Below, in pieces: positions 44,460 to 52,758 of a DNA stretch of 64,000 nucleotides. The position numbers and the translations under genes are program-made. Numbering within the stretch: position 1 is the stretch's first letter; the number at the start of each line of letters is the position of its first letter. The DNA is from Bdellovibrio sp047344985 (GTDB lineage Bacteria; Bdellovibrionota; Bdellovibrionia; Bdellovibrionales; Bdellovibrionaceae), in assembly GCF_047344985.1 (NCBI RefSeq), contig NZ_CP178861.1:2418001-2482000 (forward strand). The letters run 5' to 3'. The notes beneath the pieces were generated by a model. It had not been told where the DNA came from and made no database searches. It worked only from the letters and a program-made list of their open reading frames with translations.

Positions 44460-44562
44460 CTAATAATAATTAGCTTAAACACAACCAAGGGAACGTGACA
44501 AGTATTTGCTTTGAAGGTTTTTCGTTTTTCACGCCTCTAAACAAATACAGTATACATTGTTT
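44460..44562. promoter_or_regulatory. Candidate operators between the XRE gene and the thioesterase gene
   Basis: Two short dyads lie in this divergent gap: CTAAT-AATA-ATTAG at about 44460-44473, close to the XRE start, and AAACAA/TTGTTT (44539-44544/44557-44562) around ATACAGTATACA. Either could be bound by the XRE protein. Assignment is by position only. Confidence 0.3.
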
Positions 44563-44655
44563 GGGTCTAAATTACTTCCTGTTTTTTTGCAATTTCTATG
44601 TTTGAGATACGAGTTATTTCATGTTTTCGCGCACGAAATATGGAATCATAGGTGC

Positions 44656-45429
44656 ATGAGCAAATCGGAATATGCCCTCTGGACAGAAAAGTATCACATT
44701 ACAAGTTTGCTAGTGAATCCGCTGGGACGCCTGGGACTTTATGGCACTCTCAATCTTATCCAGGAGACCGCCTGGATGCACGCCGAGCGCTTAGGTTTTG
44801 GAATGCAAGATATGGAAAGAGAAGGCCTTTATTGGGTGTTGACCCGCCAAACTCTGCACATGAAGGAATGGCCTCGATTCGGCCAGAACATCAAAGTACA
44901 AACGTGGCTGCGTCCACCTGAGGGCGCTTTTGTGACACGGGAGTTTGCTATTTTGAACGAGAACGACAAGGAGATCGGGCTTTGCGCAACTTCGTGGTTG
45001 GCTTTGGATCGCCAAACTAAAAAAATTCTTCCTGCGCAGAACCTTCGGGACTGGGATCATTTAACTTATGAACGTTCTTCAGGTCTGACACCCGAAAAAA
45101 TTCCCGTGGCTGGCGAATACGAAAAGCTCGCCAAGTACCGTGTTCGTAACTCTGACTTGGATATCAATCAACACGTGAACAACACGAAATACGCCCAGTG
45201 GATTCTGGACGCTATTCCTTATGAGTACCACAAGTCTTTGCTGTTAAAGTCCTACTCGGTCAATTTCTTGGCAGAAACTCACTTGGGAGATAAAGTTCAG
45301 ATTGATCGCAGTCTGCAATCGCCCGATGTTCACAATAATTCTCAAGGAACAACGAACTACAAAGGAGCCCGCGTCGGTGACGATAAGGTTCTATTTACAG
45401 CAACGCTGGAGTGGGAGAAACGTTCATGA
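44656..45429 (+). CDS. Acyl-ACP thioesterase
   Basis: A 257-residue double hot-dog thioesterase of the FatA/FatB type that releases fatty acid from acyl carrier protein. Conserved segments are WTEKYHITSLLVNPLGRLGL, RQTLHMKEWPRFGQ and, in the second hot dog, NSDLDINQHVNNTKYAQWIL, which contains the catalytic Asp/Asn/His residues. The ATG at 44656 begins the alignable protein; an earlier TTG at 44557 would add an unrelated tail. It overlaps the following gene by four bases (ATGA). Could serve membrane lipid or lipoate supply. Confidence 0.85.
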   Translation: MSKSEYALWTEKYHITSLLVNPLGRLGLYGTLNLIQETAWMHAERLGFGMQDMEREGLYWVLTRQTLHMKEWPRFGQNIKVQTWLRPPEGAFVTREFAILNENDKEIGLCATSWLALDRQTKKILPAQNLRDWDHLTYERSSGLTPEKIPVAGEYEKLAKYRVRNSDLDINQHVNNTKYAQWILDAIPYEYHKSLLLKSYSVNFLAETHLGDKVQIDRSLQSPDVHNNSQGTTNYKGARVGDDKVLFTATLEWEKRS

Positions 45430-45944
45430 AAAATCTTATTCCGTTTCATTCTACGAACCGCACGAGTCAGTTTTCCATTGAAGCCGACTGCTTTCAGACA
45501 AAACCCACGACTTTGACGATTGAATTTAAAATCACCGGCCCTCTTGAACATATTGTGTGGCCTTCCCCGGGAGTCATTGAATCCCGTGAAGACGGCCTTT
45601 GGCAGAGCACCTGCCTTGAGGTTTTTGTCTCTGAAACTCGTGATAAAAATGAACCCTATCTCGAGATCAATTGCTCACCGAACGGCAATTGGAATGCTTA
45701 TAGTTTTAGCAATTACCGTGAAGGTATGAAGTCTTCCTCGGATATCACCGTGCGTCTGAAAGAGCGCAGCTCCGAAAAGAATGAAGCGTTCTTTCGAATT
45801 GAGGTGAACAGCTCTCAGCCATTAAATCCCCGTATTGTGGGGTTAACGGCGGTGGTGGAGTTTTTAGGTGGCGAGAAAAGCTATTGGTCGCTTCGCCATG
45901 CGGCTTCTCAACCTGACTTTCATGATAAAAACGGTTGGGAGTAG
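45426..45944 (+). CDS. DOMON-like (CBM9-like) domain protein
   Basis: A 172-residue, beta-rich soluble protein without signal peptide. Segments LWQSTCLEVFVSE, YLEINCSPNGNWNAYSFSNY and the C-terminal KSYWSLRHAASQPDFHD match an uncharacterised DOMON-like family related to carbohydrate-binding module 9. It is translated by overlap with the thioesterase gene, so they share a transcript. Binding partner unknown. GGAG lies upstream of the start within the thioesterase gene. Confidence 0.68.
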   Translation: MKNLIPFHSTNRTSQFSIEADCFQTKPTTLTIEFKITGPLEHIVWPSPGVIESREDGLWQSTCLEVFVSETRDKNEPYLEINCSPNGNWNAYSFSNYREGMKSSSDITVRLKERSSEKNEAFFRIEVNSSQPLNPRIVGLTAVVEFLGGEKSYWSLRHAASQPDFHDKNGWE

Positions 45945-45993
45945 CCCCGCGACGCACTGAGTGAAGCGGACTCTCCCCGTCTGATTCTTGACC

Positions 45994-46046
45994 CTTTCAG
46001 AGGCCCAAGTTAGGTTCAGTTGTTTTATTTTTAACCCCTGAAAGGA
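45994..46046 (+). promoter_or_regulatory. Leader hairpin overlapping the prpD ribosome binding site
   Basis: CTTTCAGAGG (45994-46003) and CCCCTGAAAG (46035-46044) pair with one G-U; the right arm covers most of the Shine-Dalgarno AAAGGA that serves the ATG at 46053. May set prpD translation. Confidence 0.35.
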
Positions 46047-46052
46047 CCTTTC

Positions 46053-47561
46053 ATGAAGAAACACACAGTTCGCGTTTATCCTTCTAAAGAAAAGCTTGAT
46101 CGCAAAGACCAACTTGCTTGGAAAATTGCTGAAATCGCTTCTGACAATGCACCTATCAAAGCTGACGTTACTGATATGGTTATCAACCGTATCATCGACA
46201 ATGCTTCCGTTGCTATCGCAGCAGCAAACCGTCGTCCTGTAGCTTCAGCTCGTGCGATGGCGATTGCGCATCCTCGCGCTCATGGTGCGACTGTATTCGG
46301 TATGCCAAACGATCAAAAATTTGACTGTGAGTGGGCTGCATGGGCAAACGGTACTGCCGTTCGTGAATTGGATTTCCATGACACTTACTTGGCTGCTGAC
46401 TACTCTCACCCTGGTGACAACATCCCAGCTATCTTGGCGGTTGCTCAACAAATGGGTAAAAACGGTAAAGAACTTCTTAAAGGTATCGTGACTGGTTACG
46501 AAGTTCACGTTGATCTAGTAAAAGCGATCTGCTTACACGAATACAAAAAAGACCATATCGCTCATTTGTGCCCTGCTCAAGCTGCGGGTATCGGTACATT
46601 GTTGTCTCTTCCAACTGAAATTATTTTCCAAGCGGTTCAACAAGCGGTTCACGTTTCTTTCACGACTCGTCAATCTCGTAAAGGTGAAATCTCTTCTTGG
46701 AAAGCTTACGCTCCGGCACACGCTGGTAAGTTGGCAGTAGAAGCTGTAGACCGTGTTATGCGTGGCGAAGGTGCTCCATCTCCGATTTACGAAGGTGAAG
46801 ATTCAGTTATCGCTTACATGCTTTCTGGTAAAAACGGAAAATACGAAGTTCCACTTCCAGAAGTGGGCGAAGAAAAACGCGCAATCCTTGAGACTTACAC
46901 AAAAGAACACTCTGCGGAGTACCAATCTCAAGCATTGATCGACTTGGCTCGTAAAATGAAGCCAATGATCAAAAACTTCGACGATATCGCAAATATCGTG
47001 ATCCACACTTCTCACCACACTCACTACGTGATTGGTACTGGTGCGAACGATCCACAAAAAATGGATCCAAATGCATCTCGCGAGACTCTTGATCACTCGA
47101 TCATGTACATCTTCGCAGTGGCTCTTCAAGATGGAACTTGGCACCATGTTAACTCGTACGCTCCAGAGCGCGCGAAACGTGCTGATACTGTGGCTTTGTG
47201 GCACAAAATTTCTACTGTTGAAGACAAACAATGGACTGCTTGGTACCACGAGACAGATCCAGATAAAAAACGCTTCGGTGGCCGCGTAGAAATTACGATG
47301 AAAGATGGTTCTAAAATCGTTGATGAACTAGGTGTGGCTGATGCGCATCCAGCGGGGGCTCGTCCGTTCAAACGTGCTGACTACATCCGTAAGTTCGATA
47401 CTTTGACTGAAGGGATTATCACGAAACAAGAACGTGATCGTTTCATCGGTCTTGTTGAGCGTCTTGAATCTTTGACTGCTGAAGAAGTTCAACAGTTGAA
47501 CGTTCAGATTCCTATCGACAAGCTTGTTAACAACAAACGCGATAATAAAGGGATCTTCTAG
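46053..47561 (+). CDS. prpD: 2-methylcitrate dehydratase PrpD
   Basis: A 502-residue MmgE/PrpD-family enzyme that dehydrates 2-methylcitrate in propionate breakdown. Typical segments are AIAHPRAHGATVFG, ANGTAVRELDFHDTYLAADY, HPGDNIPAILA, and KAYAPAHAGKLAVEA. Length is standard. With prpB downstream and prpC at 55705, a methylcitrate cycle is present. Codon use is strikingly uniform (highly biased towards a few codons), which usually marks a highly expressed gene. AAAGGA precedes the ATG, partly inside a hairpin. A long inverted-repeat element separates it from prpB. Confidence 0.94.
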   Translation: MKKHTVRVYPSKEKLDRKDQLAWKIAEIASDNAPIKADVTDMVINRIIDNASVAIAAANRRPVASARAMAIAHPRAHGATVFGMPNDQKFDCEWAAWANGTAVRELDFHDTYLAADYSHPGDNIPAILAVAQQMGKNGKELLKGIVTGYEVHVDLVKAICLHEYKKDHIAHLCPAQAAGIGTLLSLPTEIIFQAVQQAVHVSFTTRQSRKGEISSWKAYAPAHAGKLAVEAVDRVMRGEGAPSPIYEGEDSVIAYMLSGKNGKYEVPLPEVGEEKRAILETYTKEHSAEYQSQALIDLARKMKPMIKNFDDIANIVIHTSHHTHYVIGTGANDPQKMDPNASRETLDHSIMYIFAVALQDGTWHHVNSYAPERAKRADTVALWHKISTVEDKQWTAWYHETDPDKKRFGGRVEITMKDGSKIVDELGVADAHPAGARPFKRADYIRKFDTLTEGIITKQERDRFIGLVERLESLTAEEVQQLNVQIPIDKLVNNKRDNKGIF

Positions 47562-47578
47562 GACGGAGATCTCGGTGC

Positions 47579-47732
47579 GGGAGAAGCGGAGGGAGTCCTT
47601 TTGGCAAGCTCCGCTACGCCGGCGCGCTCTTCCTTGAGCTCGCCGCCATCGCCCGCTTTCAGCGGTCGAACGCATCACGCTTGGCGGAGGCCTGCTTCGG
47701 GAGTTGCCAAAAGGACTCCCTCCGCTCCTCCC
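47579..47732. repeat. Long-armed inverted repeat element B
   Basis: Perfectly complementary 22-bp arms (47586-47607 and 47704-47725), extendable to about 29 bp with mismatches (47579-47607/47704-47732), flank a 96-bp GC-rich core. The arms share no sequence with those of element A, but the core, compared with the reverse complement of the core at 4538-4621, shows the same order of short matches (CTCG..GCCGCC, then a GC-TTC-GCGGT-CG run, then CGCATC). It fills much of the 400-bp gap between prpD and prpB; nothing else is evident there. Transcribed, it would form a long stem that could separate expression of the two genes. Confidence 0.75.
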
Positions 47733-47978
47733 CCAACGTTCTCGGTCTACAAATCACGTTTCTTTCGTTCTTTTGAAAACACACTCACGTTAGAAAGTGA
47801 TACGATGCTGGTGATCTTTCAGAGTTAAATCTTTAAGAGTCACAAAACCGATCTTGAAACTTGGGCCAATTGAGAGATGTGCATTCTAAGTTTTTGAATG
47901 CTTATCTTTGAATTAGAAAAATATAACTGATTCACGACTACCGAAGCCACGCGGGTCGTGAGGAAAGATGAGGATACT

Positions 47979-48878
47979 GTGTTATTCCCAGAAATTACTC
48001 CCGCTCAGAAGCGTAAAAATTTTCGTGAAGCCTTAAAATCTGGAAAACTACTTCAATTCCCGGGTTCTTGGTCGCCGCTTGTTAGTATGGCTATTGAAAG
48101 AGAAGGATTTGATGGGGTTTATATCTCAGGATCGGTTCTTTCTAATGATCTTGGGTATCCTGATATTGGGTTGACGTCTTTGACTGAAGTCGCTCAGCGT
48201 GGTCGTCAGATTTCTCGTACGACGAAGCTGCCTACTATTATTGATATCGACACTGGATTTGGTGAGCCGATGTCGGCGACTCGTACTGTGCAAGAGATGA
48301 TTGAGATGGGACTTGCGGGTTGCCATATTGAAGATCAAATCAATCCGAAGCGTTGTGGTCATCTTGATGGGAAAGCTCTTGTGACTCGTGATGAAGCGAC
48401 TCGCAAAGTGGCGGCGGCAGCTCGTGGTAAAAAATTGGATGAAAATTTCCTTTTGATTGCTCGCACCGATGCGCGTGCTGTCGAGGGTATTGATAAAGCC
48501 ATTGATCGTGCGAAAGCTTATATTGATGCAGGAGCGGATTGCATCTTCACTGAAGCTCTTGAGAATGAAAAAGAATTTGAAACTTTCCGTAAGGCAGTTT
48601 CAGTTCCTCTTCTTGCGAACATGACGGAATTCGGTAAAGGCCGCCTTTACACTTATGAAGAGCTTTCTAACCTTGGTTACAATATCGTGATTTACCCTGT
48701 GACAACATTCCGTCTCGCGATGGGTGCGACTGTTTCAGGTCTTCACGAGATCAAAACTAAAGGGACTCAAGAAGGTCTTTTGGATAAGATGCAGACTCGT
48801 AAAGACTTGTATGCGCTTTCTCGTTATGACGAGTACAACTCTTTTGACACTAGTATTTTTAACTTCACCTTGAAGTAA
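47979..48878 (+). CDS. prpB: Methylisocitrate lyase PrpB
   Basis: A 299-residue enzyme of the isocitrate lyase/PEP mutase family that splits 2-methylisocitrate into pyruvate and succinate. The active-site loop is NPKRCGHLDGKALV with the catalytic cysteine, and IIDIDTGFGEP holds metal-binding aspartates. Other conserved parts are LLIARTDARAVEG and ANMTEFGKGR. I start at the GTG at 47979, which has GAGG nine bases upstream; a GTG at 47958 has no ribosome binding site. It follows prpD after a 400-bp gap. Confidence 0.93.
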   Translation: MLFPEITPAQKRKNFREALKSGKLLQFPGSWSPLVSMAIEREGFDGVYISGSVLSNDLGYPDIGLTSLTEVAQRGRQISRTTKLPTIIDIDTGFGEPMSATRTVQEMIEMGLAGCHIEDQINPKRCGHLDGKALVTRDEATRKVAAAARGKKLDENFLLIARTDARAVEGIDKAIDRAKAYIDAGADCIFTEALENEKEFETFRKAVSVPLLANMTEFGKGRLYTYEELSNLGYNIVIYPVTTFRLAMGATVSGLHEIKTKGTQEGLLDKMQTRKDLYALSRYDEYNSFDTSIFNFTLK

Positions 48879-48881
48879 GAA

Positions 48882-48908
48882 AAAAGGGAGGCATCAGCCT
48901 CCCTTTTT
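48882..48908. terminator. Bidirectional terminator after prpB
   Basis: AAAAGGGAGGC and GCCTCCCTTTT pair perfectly around ATCA, with T and A tracts on both sides. It ends at the stop codon of the convergent membrane-protein gene. Confidence 0.85.
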
Positions 48909-49275
48909 AATTCTGAAGAAGACGTTTGTATCTGTGCGTGGTCATGAGACCCAAAAGCAGCAAAATCACCATGAGCATGTGAATTAAAACATCCGGCGGA
49001 GTCCTTGGGCCGACACCTATGGTGATCATGATAATTCCCACGAAAACTCCCAACAGTGCAAATCCTTGCGCCGTCATCGCGAGTCTGTGAGTCCACTCTT
49101 TAGCTAAAAAACTTAGAATCAATCCTAATGTTAAAACACCACCGATGACGGTTTCGGCGGTCCCCGCTTTTTGGTGTTCATAGCCGGTTGTCAGAATACC
49201 GAAATGGAAAAGAGCCGCCAGAAAAAAGACGACGGCTTCCAGGACTAAAAATGATCGAATCACATTGATCTTCAT
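48907..49275 (-). CDS. Four-helix membrane protein
   Basis: A 122-residue protein with four predicted membrane segments (about residues 8-28, 42-60, 66-88, 95-115) and short loops. I recognise no family with confidence; small uncharacterised integral membrane proteins of this size are common. AGGGG precedes the ATG. It is alone on its strand between prpB and the LOG-family gene. Confidence 0.6.
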   Translation of the reverse strand: MKINVIRSFLVLEAVVFFLAALFHFGILTTGYEHQKAGTAETVIGGVLTLGLILSFLAKEWTHRLAMTAQGFALLGVFVGIIMITIGVGPRTPPDVLIHMLMVILLLLGLMTTHRYKRLLQN

Positions 49276-49381
49276 GGCGACCCCTTTTCATATCTCAAAC
49301 AAGGTCTTTTAAAAAGGCAATGGATTTCGGTGGCGTTGACATTTCCCGGGATTTTGTCATTTTAATAACTAAGAGGTTTTT

Positions 49382-49966
49382 ATGAAAAGCATCTGTGTGT
49401 TTTGTGGCTCCAGTGCTGGCGCTCAGCCCGAGTATATGACTGCCGCACGAAACTTGGGAAAAAATTTGGCAGCAAATAAAATCAACTTGGTCTATGGCGG
49501 CGCTAGTGTAGGCCTTATGGGCGCTGTTGCCGACGAAGTTCTTGCCCATGGTGGGCATGTCATCGGCGTGATTCCAAAAATTTTGATGACCAAAGAAGTG
49601 GCTCACCACGGACTCACCGATTTACGTATTGTTGATTCTATGCACTCGCGCAAAGCTTTGATGGCCGAACTTTCTGATGGCTTTATTGCCTTGCCGGGAG
49701 GCTTTGGAACTTTTGAAGAACTTTGTGAGATTGTTACTTGGTCACAACTGGGACTACATCAAAAACCCATCGGCGTTTTAGATGTGCTGGATTACTACAA
49801 ACCTCTTAAAGAACTTGTGAACAAAGGTATTGAAGAAAAATTTATTCGTGAACAATACAAAGACCTGGTCGTTTTCGCGAATTCATCAGAAGAACTGCTG
49901 CAGAAGTTTTCCACTTACCAGCCGCTGGATGTGCCTAAGTGGATTCGGTCTCCGTCACAAACCTAA
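49382..49966 (+). CDS. LOG-family Rossmann-fold phosphoribohydrolase (TIGR00730)
   Basis: A 194-residue protein of the LOG/YvdD family. The signature PGGFGTFEE binds the nucleotide phosphate, and ICVFCGSSAGAQPEY with LVYGGASVGLMGAVADEVL complete the Rossmann core. Members hydrolyse nucleoside monophosphates (for example cytokinin ribotides or AMP/IMP) to the base and ribose phosphate. The exact substrate is not predictable. AGAGG precedes the ATG. A strong bidirectional terminator follows. Confidence 0.88.
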   Translation: MKSICVFCGSSAGAQPEYMTAARNLGKNLAANKINLVYGGASVGLMGAVADEVLAHGGHVIGVIPKILMTKEVAHHGLTDLRIVDSMHSRKALMAELSDGFIALPGGFGTFEELCEIVTWSQLGLHQKPIGVLDVLDYYKPLKELVNKGIEEKFIREQYKDLVVFANSSEELLQKFSTYQPLDVPKWIRSPSQT

Positions 49967-49988
49967 AATTTTTGATAGCTATGAAAAT

Positions 49989-50025
49989 AAAAAAGCCAGT
50001 AAGATTTTTCCCGACTGGCTTTTTC
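49989..50025. terminator. Bidirectional terminator
   Basis: AAAAGCCAGT (49991-50000) and ACTGGCTTTT (50014-50023) pair around 13 bases, with A and T tracts at both ends, between convergent genes. Confidence 0.8.
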
Positions 50026-50047
50026 TTTCTAACGGCTGTGTTTTTTA

Positions 50048-50599
50048 TTAGCAGCCTGAACCTTCCATGATGATTTGGTGAACAACACCGTTTTCAGTGT
50101 CCAAAATCATTAATGACGGGAAAGTCACACCACACTGAACGGCGCCCATGGGGGCCACACCGTATTTTACGGATTTGATAGAGCGAAGAACATTGAAAGC
50201 TTTATTCAATTTTAAAGTGCCATCGGCAAATTTGATTTTGTCTTGTTCAGATTGCTCGCCTTCTTCCAAAGCGTTCTCTAAAGAGTTTTCGATGTAGCTA
50301 TAAGCGCCGCCGCGGTCTTCTTCAGCCCACAACATTTCGTCAACACCCCAGGCATTTTTGGTTGTCGCTTCCCAATGGTCGTCAAAGTCTTTTTGGTCTT
50401 CAACCATTCCTTCATTTGTCGCAAGTTCGAATAAGATTTTTTTAACATCCGCACCTGGAGTGACTTTGTACTCTTGAGAACCTTCAGCAATAGAAGCCAA
50501 AAGATCCGCAGCGTAACGAACACGTTTTTCGATATCTTGGTTTTTCGCAAAAGCCGAAGTTGATACCAACAATGAAAGAGCAATTACTAAGTGTTTCAT
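50048..50599 (-). CDS. Exported protein of unknown function
   Basis: A 183-residue protein with a clear signal peptide (MKHLVIALSLLVSTSAFA). The mature part is acidic and helical (EGQE, ENSLENALEEGEQSEQDK region) and ends with a short segment holding two cysteines (VQCGVTF and GSGC at the C-terminus), which could form a disulphide. No domain recognised. I start at the ATG with AAGGAAG upstream; an in-frame start at 50668 would put 23 polar residues before the signal peptide. Confidence 0.65.
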   Translation of the reverse strand: MKHLVIALSLLVSTSAFAKNQDIEKRVRYAADLLASIAEGSQEYKVTPGADVKKILFELATNEGMVEDQKDFDDHWEATTKNAWGVDEMLWAEEDRGGAYSYIENSLENALEEGEQSEQDKIKFADGTLKLNKAFNVLRSIKSVKYGVAPMGAVQCGVTFPSLMILDTENGVVHQIIMEGSGC

Positions 50600-50705
50600 A
50601 AATACTTCCTTTTGTATGGGCGTCTTATACAAAGAAACACTTAGACAATGAAATGAATAAAGCGACATTATATATGCGCCCCAGGAATGGTAAAAAATGC
50701 CTCTC

Positions 50706-51041
50706 TTAGTGGGAGCCCGAGGTGACTTTCAGTCCGATAATAGAGACCAAAAGCAACCCTAAAAAAAACAACCGCGCCGGAGTCGCCGCTTCTTTAAAGA
50801 GAATAATCCCTAAGATCGCAGCCCCCAAAGCACCAATTCCCACCCACACTCCGTAAGCCGTTCCAATAGGTAAAACGGTCGCCGCGCGCGCGAGCAAAAA
50901 CATACTCCCCGCCAAAGCCACGAGAGTAAAAATACTGGCATTTAATTTTGTGAAACCTTCTGTATATTTGAGACCGATAGACCAACCGACTTCAAGAAGA
51001 CCGGCAATTGATAAGAGAATCCATGCTACTGTGTTAGACAT
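50706..51041 (-). CDS. gdx: Guanidinium exporter (SMR family, Gdx/SugE)
   Basis: A 111-residue four-helix small multidrug resistance protein. The helix 1 sequence AGLLEVGWSIGLKYTEGF, with the essential glutamate, and GTAYGVWVGIGALGAAILG match the Gdx (formerly SugE) branch that exports guanidinium in exchange for protons, rather than the EmrE/QacE branch. The start at 51041 has AAGGAG; an upstream frame to 51113 would run through the riboswitch and is rejected. A guanidine-III riboswitch in the leader independently supports guanidinium as the substrate. Confidence 0.93.
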   Translation of the reverse strand: MSNTVAWILLSIAGLLEVGWSIGLKYTEGFTKLNASIFTLVALAGSMFLLARAATVLPIGTAYGVWVGIGALGAAILGIILFKEAATPARLFFLGLLLVSIIGLKVTSGSH

Positions 51042-51068
51042 ACCAACACTCCTTTCTATTAGAAAAAA

Positions 51069-51109
51069 GCGTCGTCTTGTCCTAACCGGGTACGTCGCAC
51101 ATCGTCCGG
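51069..51109 (-). promoter_or_regulatory. Guanidine-III riboswitch (ykkC-III) upstream of gdx
   Basis: On the minus strand the 41-nt element begins CCGGACGAUGUGCG, continues with CGUACCCGGUUAGGACAAG and ends ACGACGC. This matches the guanidine-III aptamer as I recall it from the published crystal structure in nearly every position; the differences are in or beside helices and include compensating ones. CCGG at each side forms the pseudoknot helix. A U6 tract follows at once, and the gdx Shine-Dalgarno is 15 or so bases further on. Expected behaviour: guanidinium binding turns on exporter synthesis. Confidence 0.93.
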
Positions 51110-51246
51110 GCATTTCAAAGAATGAAATACAGACTCTATTTAAGCCCTAAGCGCGAAAAAAAGTCAAGGTTCCGGCCTTAAACGAATATATACTCTTAGA
51201 TGTCTCGTTCCTTGACCAACGCTCGCTGCAAGAATAGGTTTCGCTC

Positions 51247-52266
51247 ATGCAAAAGCTCAAAGTTTTTCTTTCAGATAGTTTTAATCCTCATCTTAATCTT
51301 GCCACCGAAGAATGGATCTTTCACAACCTCGATCCTTCTCAACAAGTTCTTTTCCTGTGGAGAAATGAAGAGACGGTGGTCATCGGAAGAAATCAAAATC
51401 CATGGTCTGAGTGCAATCTTGCACAAATGAAAAACGACAATGTTCACCTTGCCCGTCGCACGACTGGCGGTGGCGCTGTATTTCATGATTTGGGCAATAC
51501 GAATTTCACTTTCTTATCGCCGAAAGAGGCTTATAAGCGCGACAACAATGTTCAAGTGATCTTCAATGCACTTAAAAACTTCGGCATCACAGGTGAAGCT
51601 TCCGGAAGAAATGATTTACTGATTCCATTCCATGATGGCCCCCGCAAATTTAGCGGCAGTGCTTATCGGGAAAAGAAAGACCGTGCGTTTCATCATGGAA
51701 CTTTGCTTTTGCACACCGATCTCACGCGTCTTGGAAATTACCTGACTCCGAATCCTAAGAAGCTGCAAGCCAAAGGCAAAGAGTCTGTGCGTGCGCGCGT
51801 TGCCAACCTCAACGAAGTTTCTGCAAACATCAAGCACGATCAAATTGTTGAAACCATGGTCGCCGCTTTTGAAGAATTTTACGATGCCAAAGCCGAAATC
51901 GAATCTTTGACGATGGAAAGCTTAAAACGCATTCCAGAGCTAAAAGCTCAGTACGACACCTTAAGCTCGTGGGAATGGTTGTACGGAAATACTTTGGAAT
52001 TCAATCATAAGATGGACGAGTATCTGTCACTCGGTTTCTTTGATTTCCAATTCCAAGTTGAAGATGGAGTTATCAAAGAACTTAAGATCTTCACCGATTG
52101 CCTGTATCCGCAATTGATTGAAGATTTAACTATGAGTATGCGAGGTCAAGCGTATCGCGGCGAAACAATTCGCCAAGCTCTTGCAAAAGCCCGCGAAAAG
52201 TTTGCCGATCTTTCTGCGGGACTGACAGAGCTCGAACAGTGGCTCTGCCGCCAGATCGAAATTTAA
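51247..52266 (+). CDS. lplA: Lipoate-protein ligase A
   Basis: A 339-residue enzyme that activates lipoate with ATP and attaches it to a lysine of pyruvate/2-oxoglutarate dehydrogenase E2 or GcvH. The lipoate/ATP pocket is RRTTGGGAVFHDLGNTNFTF (first residues named), with FSGSAYREKKDRAFHHGTLLL supplying the catalytic lysine region. A C-terminal accessory domain is present, as in E. coli LplA (about 338 residues). AGG precedes the ATG weakly. A predator could salvage prey lipoate this way; that is inference. Converges with the next gene with a four-base overlap. Confidence 0.93.
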   Translation: MQKLKVFLSDSFNPHLNLATEEWIFHNLDPSQQVLFLWRNEETVVIGRNQNPWSECNLAQMKNDNVHLARRTTGGGAVFHDLGNTNFTFLSPKEAYKRDNNVQVIFNALKNFGITGEASGRNDLLIPFHDGPRKFSGSAYREKKDRAFHHGTLLLHTDLTRLGNYLTPNPKKLQAKGKESVRARVANLNEVSANIKHDQIVETMVAAFEEFYDAKAEIESLTMESLKRIPELKAQYDTLSSWEWLYGNTLEFNHKMDEYLSLGFFDFQFQVEDGVIKELKIFTDCLYPQLIEDLTMSMRGQAYRGETIRQALAKAREKFADLSAGLTELEQWLCRQIEI

Positions 52267-52679
52267 ATGCAGGTCACTGTGACAGTGTGGCTGTGATCGC
52301 CATCAAAACTGGAAAACTCCATAGCACCTTCATTGTTTCGCAGTCTCTTAAAATCACCAGCGGTCATAACTACAGTATGCGTGTGACCGCTTCCATTGTC
52401 TTCTAGAACATAAATCTTATCCATGCCCGCGTTTATATCTCGAATTGGAATCACCAGTGTGTGGTTCGTCGCATGCACTTGCTGTATATCGACAACCGTT
52501 CCGCTTTTCAGACAACTCGCTCCCGGTTTAGTTGGAGTTTTTCCGGGAGGATTTGTTTCTTCCGGATCGCTGCTGTTGTTTATGCTTTTTGAACTGCCAC
52601 CGCAGGCGTCTAAAATGGCTGCACCGAAAGAGAGGGCCAAAATTTTAACCGAGGTCCCTAAAAAGTTGCGACGATTCAT
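52263..52679 (-). CDS. Tat-exported lipoprotein with His-rich C-terminus
   Basis: A 138-residue protein. The N-terminus has a twin-arginine signal (MNRRNFLGTSVKILALS) followed by a lipobox (LDAC, cysteine at about residue 26). A Ser/Pro-rich linker leads to a small beta domain with two similar His-containing segments, SGHTHTVVMTAG and DGDHSHTVTVTC, that may bind a metal. Tat export fits a protein that folds with its cofactor in the cytoplasm. AAGGAG precedes the ATG. Family not recognised. Confidence 0.68.
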   Translation of the reverse strand: MNRRNFLGTSVKILALSFGAAILDACGGSSKSINNSSDPEETNPPGKTPTKPGASCLKSGTVVDIQQVHATNHTLVIPIRDINAGMDKIYVLEDNGSGHTHTVVMTAGDFKRLRNNEGAMEFSSFDGDHSHTVTVTCI

Positions 52680-52758
52680 AAAGGCTCCTTGGTTTGAAAC
52701 CTTTTTTTATTTTCGGTCTCTCTGAAACAATCGCAACCTGTAATCTCACAAGACTTTG

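Noticed and set aside
47328..47828. Frames of 75 and 116 codons across inverted repeat B
   Set aside because: Same reason: low-complexity Ser/Pro/Arg translations of the GC-rich element.
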